From the NCBI RefSeq assembly GCF_029633865.1, contig NC_079213.1:112665464-112729463 (forward strand): a stretch of DNA of 64,000 bases. Reading direction: 5' to 3'. The translations under genes were made by a program, and so were the position numbers. Below the pieces are notes generated by a model that did no database searches, had not been told where the DNA came from, and saw only the letters and a list, made by a program, of their open reading frames with translations. The stretch's first letter is position 1, and each line of letters opens with the position of its first letter. The stretch comes from Lampris incognitus. Lineage: Eukaryota; Chordata; Actinopteri; Lampriformes; Lampridae. Below, piece after piece: positions 32,790-43,300 of this stretch.

Positions 32790-32878
32790 CGATTGGTGTA
32801 CTAATATGGAGTTAGTGCACCATCAGTGGTTAATCATGTACTAATATGGAGCTAGTGCACCATCAGTGGTTAATCATG
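32790..32878. repeat. tandem duplication, about 43 bp, two copies
   Basis: gtactaatatggag followed by tagtgcaccatcagtggtta and atcat occurs twice in a row with one change. Confidence 0.9.
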
Positions 32879-33103
32879 AAGCAGATTTTGCCTCCTAATT
32901 GACTAACATTAACTGACCTGGCACCTCGGTGGATGGTGTATCGTGGTGGGTTTACGACTGAGTTGACTGGATGTTGTTGTTTCAGTAAAACAGAAGGCTG
33001 AACATTCCCCATATTCTCTTTCCTGGATCAAGAGTAGGAACTCTTTCATTTTGTTCATGAGGAACTGGACGTTTGAGTGTAGAACAGCCGGTAGTATGGA
33101 CCA

Positions 33104-33373
33104 TTAGGGCACACACCTGAATTGGTATAGAACTTCTGCTCGTCTGCAACCACCCGGTGCATGATTTTGCAAGTATCCTGGTGGGCAGGATGACAACAAT
33201 TCCACATGAATGGGTAGATGTTGCTGATTTAGAGTTCCATTTAAATCTTCTCTGATTTTAAGTAGTTCCTCGCGGGTATATTTGTAAAAACATGACGATT
33301 TACAAACAAATAGCATCGACAGTAGTGACACAGAAAACAGAGCTTGTACCAGGGCGAGCCTAGCAACCACCAT
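33104..33373 (-). pseudogene. possible LINE 5' open-frame relic
   Basis: The minus-strand frame includes FYKYTREELLKIREDL, which recalls the start of a fish LINE polyprotein upstream of the endonuclease. No further domain follows, so the call is weak. Confidence 0.3.
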
Positions 33374-34207
33374 GACTCAAAACTCAACTCAACTTTCAAC
33401 TCTGCTCAGCATGTCCTCCATATTCATCTGCTCACGTTTTCTGATCATCTCTTTCACATTCCCTGCCCAGCTATCAAACACTAAAGATATGTTCTGTTTT
33501 AAATCAGCCATGTTTCATTGCATTGGTCACCATAGACACGCAGATTTTTCTTTTTCATTTAATGTAAACAATTTAGTACTTCAAATGATGTGCAATATAG
33601 TTTACTTTCGTCATCAGCCCCTCATGTGTTCTGGGGCTTTAAAGAACATTAGCATAATGTTTAGATCAGTGTTTGGTTTAACGTCTGTGTACTTGGCTCT
33701 GCTAATATTTCTCAATCCTTTAACAACTTCTTTCTTTGAAGCAGTCAACACAAATGCGTTATAAAACTGCAAATCATCGCCATTACAAACTCCACAAAAA
33801 GTGTGCCGAATGAGATTGCTGTGAAATTAGTTTTGTGGGTTTTTTGCTTCATGGTTCATTGGTACATTACTTTGATTTTTTTTTTAATAAATGGGAAATA
33901 ACCACTTCGGTAAAAAGATGGATGTGGATACAATTTACAACAGGAGAAGACAGAGAAAGTCTTGTGAGTTTAACTGCTGACCAAACGCTAGACTTTTAAC
34001 TACTGGTAGTTTCTTTAAGCAAAGAGCGGCAGGTGAACATAGGAACATCCTATATCCCACTCTTAACTTTTGTAATAGTTGTATATATGATAACTTCACT
34101 ACAAGTTGTGTATTCTTTGAGTGGTAATTGTGAATGTTACTGCATTTAAAACGTTTATTTGGGAAGGGACGATGTACATTAACCAACATTCGAAACAAAT
34201 GTAAATG
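33374..34207. other. no gene recognised
   Basis: AT-rich sequence between the possible LINE relic and the palindromic Tc1-like element. Confidence 0.4.
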
Positions 34208-34588
34208 TACACTACCGTTCAAAAGTTTGGGATCACCCAAACAATTTTGTGTTTTCCATGAAAAGTCACACTTATTCACCACCATATGTTGTGAAATGAA
34301 TAGAAAATAGAGTCAAGACATTGACAAGGTTAGAAATAATGATTTGTATTTGAAATAAGATTTTTTTTACATCAAACTTTGCTTTCGTCAAAGAATCCTC
34401 CATTTGCAGCAATTACAGCATTGCAGACCTTTGGCATTCTAGCTGTTAATTTGTTGAGGTAATCTGGAGAAATTGCACCCCACGCTTCCAGAAGCAGCTC
34501 CCACAAGTTGGATTGGTTGGATGGGCACTTCTTTGAGCAGATTGAGTTTCTGGAGCATCACATTTGTGGGGTCAATTAAACGCTCAAA

Positions 34589-34876
34589 ATGGCCAGAAAA
34601 AGAGAACTTTCATCTGAAACTCGACAGTCTATTCTTGTTCTTAGAAATGAAGGCTATTCCATGCGAGAAATTGCTAAGAAATTGAAGATTTCCTACACCG
34701 GTGTTTACTACTCCCTTCAGAGGACAGCACAAACAGGCTCTAACCAGAGTAGAAAAAGAAGTGGGAGGCCGCGTTGCACAACTGAGCAAGAAGATAAGTA
34801 CATTAGAGTCTCTAGTTTGAGAAACAGACGCCTCACAGGTCCCCAACTGGCATCTTCATTAAATAGTACCTGTTAG
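34589..34876 (+). pseudogene. Tc1-like transposase N-terminal fragment, left arm
   Basis: 95 codons: a helix-turn-helix region (SMREIAKKLKISYTGVYYSL) and a GRPR-type AT-hook-like motif followed by EDKYIRVSSLRNRRLTGPQL. It ends in a stop where the inverted half begins. Full Tc1-like transposases are about 340 residues, so the catalytic domain is missing. Confidence 0.8.
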
Positions 34877-35027
34877 AGCCTGTTTGTGCTGTCCTCTGAA
34901 GGGAGTAGTACACACCGGTGTAGGAAATCTTCAATTTCTTAGCAATTTCTCGCATGGAATAGCCTTCATTTCTAAGAACAAGAATAGACTGTCGAGTTTC
35001 AGATGAAAGTTCTCTTTTGCGGGCCAT
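34863..35027 (-). pseudogene. Tc1-like transposase N-terminal fragment, right arm
   Basis: Inverted copy of the left-arm fragment, starting with the same MARKRELSS residues and continuing through the helix-turn-helix to RTAQTGSN before diverging. Confidence 0.8.
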
Positions 35028-35439
35028 TTTGAGCGTTTAATTGACCCCACAAATGTGATGCTCCAGAAACTCAATCTGCTCAAAGAAGTGCCCATCCAAC
35101 CAATCCAACTTGTGGGAGCTGCTTCTGGAAGCGTGGGGTGCAATTTCTCCAGATTACCTCAACAAATTAACAGCTAGAATGCCAAAGGTCTGCAATGCTG
35201 TAATTGCTGCAAATGGAGGATTCTTTAACGAAAGCAAAGTTTGATGTAAAAAAAATCTTATTTCAAATAAAAATCATTATTTCTAACCTTGTCAATGTCT
35301 TGACTCTATTTTCTATTCATTTCACAACATATGGTGGTGAATAAGTGTGACTTTTCATGGAAAACACAAAATTGTTTGGGTGATCCCAAACTTTTGAATG
35401 GTAGTGTATCTGAATTAGCTAATAGGCTAGTTTCCATCG

Positions 35440-36680
35440 GCAGTCCCTTTGCCTGATGTTGTTAGACAGTCTAGGATAATAAAATAGTAATAAATAAATA
35501 AATAACAGTTAATATACAATGCAAGAACAACAAGAGCAAACAAACAAGAAAATATATACAGAATATACAAATAATGTAGAAATAGATAATGGCATTAACA
35601 TGTTAAAGGTGTGTGTGAATAGCATCAATGTTGACATTGTTGGTTCTTAATAAGCCATTTCTTGACATTACACTTAAATGAATAATAGGATGGGGACTCT
35701 AATTGATTGTGGTACTGAGTTCCATTGATGTGATGCTCTAAAGGAGAAGACAGCCTGACTGAATGCTGTTCTCCTGAGTGGGATTGTGCAGTCCCCTCTA
35801 GCTGCACCTCTAGTAGCTCTGTTTGTGGTAGATTTGAATATGATGAAGCTGGACAGAGGAGGTGGAGCTAAACCATGCGTGATCTTATATAGTAGGCAGA
35901 CATTTTTGTATTTGATGAGGTTTTCCCAACTAAATATACATTTTTAGAAGATGGCAATTATGAAAAGTAAATGGCTTCTTGTCTAAAGTTTTGAGTTCTT
36001 GTTTGTATAATGATTCCAGTGGTTTTAAAGTTGTAGAGTGTGTGTTAGACCAGCTTATCAGACAATACGTGATGTAGGAAACAACCATTGAGTGGAAGCA
36101 TATCTTTGCTGTCTCCGTTAATAAGAAGTCTCTGGTAAACCTGAAATTTGCAAAACTAAACTTAACTTTATTACAGACCCTTTTGAGGTGGGTTTTGGAG
36201 CTGAGGTTTGAATCTATCTATTTGTATTCTCAGATAACTTGTAGTCTCTCCCTGGATGAGAATGTCTTGCTCTACATTTATGCTGTTGCCTTTTGGGAAA
36301 AACATAGAAACTGTTTTCGACACATTCAGTTGCAGACAACATTGGTTAAGCCAGGATGTGACCTTCAACATAACATTTGATTGCCGCCTGTTCTGTAGTT
36401 TTAGGTAGATCATTAATGTACATGCTGAATAGAATTGGACCCAGTATAGAGCCCTGTGGGACACCAGTTGATAGCGCTAGAGAATTAGATGTATGATTAT
36501 CCATTTTGACAAGCTGAGAGCAAGATGAGAGGTAGGATCCGATAAGGTTGGCAGATTCTGTGGAAAGATTGAAATTGAGTAGCTTATGCAATAGGATGTT
36601 ATGATTAACAGTATCGCATGCTTTCTGTAGCTCAAGGAACACGGCCCCTACAGCCTCACCTTTGTACATTGACCCCTTAA
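35440..36680 (-). pseudogene. L2/CR1-like LINE, C-terminal half of polymerase plus 3' region
   Basis: The minus strand reads VGAVFLELQKACDTVNHNIL, then TGVPQGSILGPILFSMYIND (reverse-transcriptase domain), CCLQLNVSKTVSMFF, FRFTRDFLLTETAKICFHSM and finally KWLIKNQQCQH at the end of the protein. Frame breaks and lesions such as CYVEGHILA in place of the YADD box show it is dead. The region 35440-35620 is AT-rich 3' untranslated sequence. A 5'-truncated insertion is the simplest reading. Confidence 0.8.
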
Positions 36681-36710
36681 CTTTTGCTATGAAATAGCAT
36701 GTAGCCTAGT

Positions 36711-36844
36711 GGTGGCTAACCATGTGCCACGGAGAGCCATGTGTATGCAGATTTTCATTCCAACCCGACTCCACACCAGGTGATTTCACTGATACAATGA
36801 AAACCTGCATACACATGGCTCTTCATGGCACATGGTTAGCCACC
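36711..36844. mobile_element. short foldback (MITE-like), 40-bp arms
   Basis: Left arm 36711-36750 (ggtggctaaccatgtgccac...) and right arm 36805-36844 are reverse complements with few mismatches around a 54-bp loop. A diverged copy lies near 15.1 kb. Family not recognised. Confidence 0.8.
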
Positions 36845-36960
36845 CCTGATGTAGCTGTTTCTGTTGAGTGATAAGCCCTGAATCCAAATTGCATTGGGTG
36901 CAGTGGGAATGAGCTATTGTTGAGATGGTCAATGATTTGTTCGGCAACTAGTTTTCCAAG

Positions 36961-36998
36961 CCTTTGATACTATGGCAGACATGCCATAGTATCAAAGG
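36961..36998. repeat. perfect palindrome, 17-bp arms, 4-bp loop
   Basis: cctttgatactatggca and its exact reverse complement around gaca. No terminator or promoter role is implied in this genome. Confidence 0.95.
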
Positions 36999-37029
36999 TT
37001 AGCACGTATGTTTTACTACATTTATACAT

Positions 37030-37195
37030 GTATATCCATCCTAGCAGAGGAATCCCCCTCTGATGATCTTTTGAGTTTTCTGCCATTTTTTTTCTCTTGA
37101 TAGGGTTTTCTGTGGTGTTTTTCCTCATCCAAATCAAGGATCCCTTTGGGACTTAATTGTAATTGAAGGCTATACAAATAAATTTGGCTTGACTA
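37030..37195 (+). repeat. interspersed repeat with ggctatacaaataaa tail
   Basis: It contains aatccccctctgatgatctt, a T-rich segment and ggctatacaaataaatttgg. Related copies occur at 41.75-42.09 kb and 59.77-59.96 kb. This tail is, from memory, a common 3' end of fish retroposons. Confidence 0.7.
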
Positions 37196-37264
37196 AATAC
37201 AAATAAGTATACAAATATACGTAACATAATACATACATAATAATAATAATATGTTATATAATAA

Positions 37265-37318
37265 GTCCCTTTGGGACTTAATTGTAATTGAAGGCTATAC
37301 AAATAAACTTTGCTTGAC
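37265..37318 (+). repeat. partial duplicate of the preceding repeat tail
   Basis: gtccctttgggacttaattg through ggctatacaaataaacttt repeats the end of the previous element about 137 bp downstream. Confidence 0.85.
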
Positions 37319-38080
37319 GAAGTCCCACTGAAACAATTGAATGAAGGAGCAGTTGTGGATGGTTTAGCCAGCATCGACTTTTGACACATACTTTGAGTTT
37401 TGTGGCTTGGCAAGCGTCAGCTATTTTAATTGAGTATTGGTAATTAATACATTGTCTAGTGTGTGGAAATGAGGCAATGCACTTGAAACTAACTGGGGTC
37501 TTAGAACCCGGATCCCTACATACATGTCTATGTTTTCTCCGTCCTTGTTGCTAGAATTTCTATTACATGAATGTGATGGCCACGATAAAGAAAACCCTCC
37601 CTGTTTTACCTAGTAACCTTTAGCGTCACATATTTTGCCTAGTAGCTGAAAGAAAGAACTACCGAAAACATTTTGTTTTGTGTAAGTTGTGCTTTCCCTG
37701 CTTATACGGATGGTGTGTCCTTCATTTCGTTCGACTCAACTCCTGATACAGCTGTTCTACGGTTAGTCTTTCTTCTCCCTTGTTGGAGCTCACCTGGTGG
37801 TTTCTGACGCTGGACTGATTTTTACACATGCAACTCAAATCGTATGTTTGGTTTGCTGTGGTCATTTGGGGTGAAGGTGGGTCTCCTTGGATGAGACCAA
37901 AACATCTGCTGCCCCAATGAAATACTTCCTAGGAGGATATTGACCTTTTGACCCAGACACTTCACTCTGTCAAGATCACTGCTGACTGTATACACACACA
38001 CACACACAGAAAATCTATCTTTTTGGCAGCTGGTTGGCCCTGGAGAACAGCTGAGAAGAGAAAGGAGATGCCTGGGAGGA

Positions 38081-38378
<298 letters not shown>

Positions 38379-38514
38379 TTGTGACCTGACGTGACGTCAA
38401 GCAGCTGGGTGAATAGTAATCTGCATGTCTGTGTTACTCTGCTGGATGATTACTGGAGCCTCGGTTATACATTTGTGTACACAGAACAGGGTTGTGGTTA
38501 TACAGTAGATATAC

Positions 38515-39182
38515 AGATAACAGTGACCAGAAAAATAGAAACCCTATTTCAGTACTGCGTCAGACCACCTTTGGCCCTGATAACGGCTGCTGCAGTTATG
38601 GCAGTGACTGAGCAAGGGTCCTGCAGCGTCCCTTTGTTAAAGCTGACTGAGCAGATATCAGCGCTTCATGCAACTGCCTTAAGTTGCTAAACAGATGCTC
38701 CCTTCAATGGATACTGCGCTCAAGTTCATCCCAAAGGTGCTTTATGAGACTGATATCAGGGGCTCGAGGGGGCCAGGTCGTTGACGTCATTACACTTGGA
38801 TGTTCCTTGAACTGGTCCAGGGTGATTCTTGCAGTATGACAGGGAGCATTATCTTGTTAAAAATACGATGAACCTATGATGTTAAGGTGTGTTCTGGTAT
38901 TAAGGTGTGTCAACTTACAGGTATTATACCTGTATATTATACGCCCCCCCCCATCAGCATGTACAGTTACAACAGTTCATGATGTGTCAAATGCCTCCTT
39001 TTGTGTACGCCAAACCCTGCATCTGCATGGTGCAGTTGAAACCGGGATTCATGGCACCAAACAACCTTTTTCTTGTCATTTGCCATCCAGCGCTGATGTT
39101 TCTTAAACCACTGCAAATGCCTTTGACAGTTTACCGTGGAAATGAGAGGTACCCCGTTTGGTCGTCTGCTCTTATACCCCAT
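38515..39182 (-). pseudogene. Tc1-like transposase relic
   Basis: The minus strand reads LQWFKKHQRWMANDKKKVVW followed by CHESRFQLHHADAGFGVHKR, matching the SDESRF region of Tc1-like transposases. Nearer 38.55 kb it reads AAAVIRAKGGLTQY, matching the conserved C-terminal (R/K)GGPTRY end. The middle is lost or scrambled. This is a different Tc1-like family from the 34-kb palindrome. Confidence 0.65.
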
Positions 39183-40274
39183 ACAAGTAAGAGTGAGGCG
39201 TTATGCATTCTGTAGTTATGTGTTGGACCCCAGAATTGTACTGTGGTGATAGTTGTCATAATGTAAACTGGCGATGACGCTTTATAACCGCAGCCTTCAA
39301 CCAACCGAAGTCTCCACATTCATCTACCAGGGGCTGCCTCCCACTTAGCAAAACATTTTGATGAGGCGTTTTATGTTGTCAATTCATTGTACACATTTGA
39401 GATTGCCGCCTTTGAAAACGCCTGCAACGCTATGGTCTTGGAGATGCTCAAATCCACCTTTTTCAAAGTCTGTTAGATCAAGCTTTAAACTGGACTGGTT
39501 TCACACAGGAAGTGCTGATATAGTCTGAACCAGACAGAGCATCGGGGAACTTTTGCAGTGGCTGTTATGTCGTGTTGATAGATTCAAGGACCTCTGTGTT
39601 CTGTCAGGGGGGAACCAGGTTTCCTGTTCTCCTGTCTGTTGACAAAGGGCCTGCTGCTTCTCAAGTCCATCGTCCGCTGTCTGGTGACTCTTCGTGTTGG
39701 CTGTCCTGTGTCAGAACATCTTCTGGGAGGTTCTGCTCCTCAATTGCCTCCTTTTTCTTCCAACTGTGGGAGAATGTGCCATCTTTTTATGTTGCCCTGC
39801 AGCACAGTGGATTTGGCTGTCACCCACAACTGTATTTTCTGGAAAGAAAAAAAAAAAGGCAAAACAAAATTGATTCAGATCACATAATTAAAGTAACTTC
39901 CTATAAAATTTATAAAACATGAAGGAACTACCAGTGCATATTAGAGCGGCATGGAGGGCATCTATATTTTCATTCCCATTCCTTTTGTTTGTTCTAGCTA
40001 ATGTTCTTTGTTTTTATTCTAGCAAACATTTCCATCTTTCTTTTCTGTATCTTCAGAGTTGTTTTGTACTGTTTGTCATCTACATACAAGGCCTCTGTGT
40101 TGGCTCATGCTGCTTGAATGCAGAGAGTAGATTGCACAGTGTATACTAATGTTCATAATGCTGATGTTGCAGCCTTCTGCAATGTCTGTTGCACAAGTTC
40201 ATATCACAATGCCCATAAAATCTCCATAATTATGCGGCTAAACTCTGACCTGAAGTTGTCTTTCCTGTTTCCAG
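39183..40274. other. sequence upstream of the start-codon exon, no gene recognised
   Basis: AT-rich sequence without a recognised exon. It ends in tttcctgtttccag, a good splice acceptor directly before the exon carrying the start codon, so the 5' untranslated region probably begins in an upstream exon. Confidence 0.4.
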
Positions 40275-40361
40275 TAACTGGGCAGGAGGCTTAGTGAACC
40301 CATCAGCAGTATGGAGAAGGAAGACCTGAAAGTCCTCAATAAGGGGGAAGAGGATGAAATG
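40275..40361 (+). CDS. atp13a3: ATP13A3-like exon with start codon
   Basis: Acceptor ttccag precedes it and donor atg|gtgagt follows. Coding starts at 40311 with [17 protein letters not shown], 17 codons ending in phase 0; 40275-40310 would be 5' untranslated. The acidic start resembles the N-terminus of mammalian ATP13A3, which supports this ATG. Confidence 0.85.
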
Positions 40362-43300
40362 GTGAGTCTCTCAGTTTCTCTCTTTTTCTCTTGCTGTCTG
40401 TCTGTCTGTCTTGGTCACTGTCTATCTGTCTCTGACTGTCATTCTCTCTCTCTCCTATCTCTTTCTCTTTTTGTCTTTTTAAATAAAAAGTTGAAGAATT
40501 TAGTAACAGTGACACGTTTAATTTAATTTCAGCAGTCTATTTCTAGTTGAAAGTGGTCGAAATGTTGTAACAAAAATATTTTTCAACAAATAATTGCTCC
40601 CCAAATTGTTTAGATTTCAATTCAATTCAGTTTATTGTCATTAAAAACAATGTGCTGGCACATGTGTAAAACAAAATAAGGACTGCAGCTTCGCCAAACA
40701 GTGCAAGACAGAAAAACACAGCAAACACGCAGTATAGGATATACACAGATGAAGACTTCAGTGGGTAGTCAGGTTCAGGTGGGTAACAGCTTGGAGAAAG
40801 AAGCTGCCCCCCCCCCTTTTTTTTTCCTCTCCCCAATTGTATCCAGCCAATTACCCCACTCTTCCGAGCCATCCCGGTCGCTGCTCCACCCCCTCTGCCG
40901 ATCCGGTGAGGGCTGCAGACTACCACATGCCTCCTCTGATACATGTGGAGTCGCCAGCTTTTAAAGAAGCTGTTTTTGAGCCTGGTAGTGTGGGCTCTGA
41001 GGCTCCTGTAGCGCCCCCCCCCCCCAGAGCGCAGGGGGGGGGGACAGTCCATGGTTGGGGTGGGTGGGATCTCTGCTGATGCTGAGAGCCCTTCAAAGGA
41101 AGTGTTTGTGATAAATGTCTTTTATGGCTGGGAGCCGGGTACCGGTGATATGCTGGGCCACCTTGAAGACCTGCTGCATTGCTTTCTGGTCTACAGATGT
41201 GCAGTTGCCGTACCACACTGAGCTGCAGCTGATCAGGATGCTCTCTATGGTGCAGTGGTAGAACCTTGTGAGAATTTTGGGGGATAGACAGGCACTCCTC
41301 AGCCTCCTCAGGAAATGCAGGCGTTGTTGGGCCTTTTTCACAAGGGCCTGGGTGTTTGATGTCCAGGAAAGGTCCTCACTGATGTGGACTCCAAAGAATT
41401 TAAAGCTGGAGACACGCTCCACTTCCACTCCATTGATGTATATGGGGGAGTGGCTGTAGCTTCAAGACCTCCTGAAGTCCACAATCAGCTCCTTCATCTT
41501 CTGCACATTTGAGGACAAGATTGTTGATGGTGCACCGTGGTGTGAGGTGCTGAATCTCATCCCTGTAGGCCGTCTCGTCATTGTTGGTGATACACCGTAT
41601 GACTGTGGTGTCATCTGCAAACTTAACTTTTAAATTTGAAGGGTGAGTTGGCATGCAGTCAGTCGTGGATAAAGAGGGAGAAAAGGAGGGGGCTCAGAAC
41701 ACAGCCTTGAGGGGCACCTGTGCTGAGGGTCAGGGTGGAGGAGGTCTGGTCACCTAACCTATTTATGCATTACCTGTATGTATTCTATGTTACCTTGCTG
41801 CTTGCAATCTATAGTATTACATTATAATTCTGTTATTTTTGTGTATTTTGTGCATTTGACACATTGCATGTCTATCCATGCTGGAAGAGGGATCCCCCCT
41901 CTGTTGCTCTTCCTGAGGTTTCTCCCATTTTTTTTCCTGATAAGGTTTTTCTTGTGGGGTTTTTCCATCATTCGGGTCTAGGGTCCAAGGATCGAGGGTG
42001 TCATACATAAGTTGTATTTTGTGTGATTTAAAAGTCCTTAGGTACTACCTTGTGAATTTGGGCTACACAAATAAACTTGACTTGACTGAGGTCTGTTAGT
42101 CAGGAAGTCCAGGGTCCCATTACAGAGGGAGGGGTTGAGGCCAAGAGAGAGGACTTTGGTAGTTATTTTGGCGGGGATGATAGTGTTGAAAGCGGAGCTG
42201 TAATCTATGAGCAGCATCCGGATGTATGTGTTGTTAAGTTCAAGGTGGGTCAGAGCAAAGTGCAAGGCAGTGGCAATGGCATCTTTTGGGACAGTAGGCG
42301 AACTGATGTGGGTCGAATGTAGTCATTCAGACATGTGGGTGTTAATTTCTTGGGGAAAGGAATGATAGAGGTGGTCTTGAGGCATGCCGTTATGTCGTTA
42401 GCATACCAAGTTCACTGTTGCTAACGGCCTTCATCCATCGATCTAGTGCTAAGCTAATCGAGGCTGGGCAAGTGTATCTGTAAAACACTTAACACATGAA
42501 AGGAACATGAAAAGCATTAAATGAAAAATACAGAATATGAGAAATGAAAATAAAGGATTAAAACAGAGAAATAACAAAGCCAGAAGTGGTTGGTTGGCGC
42601 TACAGAGTACTGTACCCCAAAACAACCGGATATAAAAACAGTTTATTTCCGCGGACCCTCAATCAAATGAGCAGTTTTCTTCTTCCACTGGCGGTTGAAA
42701 AGTGAAGTAGATAATCTTCCTGTGAAGTTGACGGAATAAGACGACACACATTTTACACAGTCACTTTCGGTTGCTGCCCGGTATAACCACCATCTTCTGC
42801 CGTTGGCAGCAGAATAGCTCTGTTGGAGCAGTGACAGCTCAGACGTGGTGTCTTGCTCAGAGGCTTGTAGTCGGTGGTTATTATGGGGAAGGAAGAAAGC
42901 TACTAATTCACGGGTCCTTCATCTGCACTGTGGATTTGTACTAACAACCTCCCTGGCCCAAGGCAGCTTCGCTAACCTTGGTTCTCATTCCATCTTTTTG
43001 ATGGAACTGTATGTTGATAATTTGAAAAGATCAGACGAGGGTGTTTATGCTTCGGGTAATGGAGGTAGCGAGGCAAGGCCCACCGTTTAATCTCAGCAAG
43101 ATGTGATCTGAAGATGGCCTCCAGTTAGAGAGGACCTGGCAAGGCATGTAAGTGGCTACGCATCAGGCCGCTGGCCAGACCGCCACAACTACCCGGGTCT
43201 GTGCTGAGAGGAAAGGCTGTTTAGCCAGCCACACAAGGTCATGATGCTGGCTGGTCCAAGAATCGATCAGAATCATGTTTATTGGCCATGTAGGTTTGAA

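Larger units (their letters stand above)
34210..35406. mobile_element. palindromic Tc1-like element (head-to-head halves)
   Basis: Both ends read cactaccgttcaaaagtttg or a close variant toward the centre, and TA dinucleotides flank them (34208-34209 and 35407-35408), as in Tc1/mariner insertions. The arms, about 34210-34745 and 34873-35406, are long inverted copies of the same 5' half. Each arm encodes the N-terminal DNA-binding part of a Tc1-like transposase, starting MARKRELSSETRQSILVLRN. The spacer carries the next transposase segment (RSGRPRCTTEQEDKYIR). The catalytic DDE half is absent, so it cannot be autonomous. Confidence 0.88.
40616..42290 (-). pseudogene. CR1/L2-like LINE relic, with two nested insertions
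   Basis: Minus-strand fragments in order from high to low coordinate are [20 protein letters not shown] (RT start), [15 protein letters not shown] (FADD box), [40 protein letters not shown] and [20 protein letters not shown]. This is a fish LINE polymerase. It lies in intron 1 of the ATP13A3-like gene, antisense to it. A SINE-A fragment and a retroposon with an aaataaacttgacttg tail are inserted in it. Its 3' end has ttcaattcagtttattgtca on the plus strand. Confidence 0.82.
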
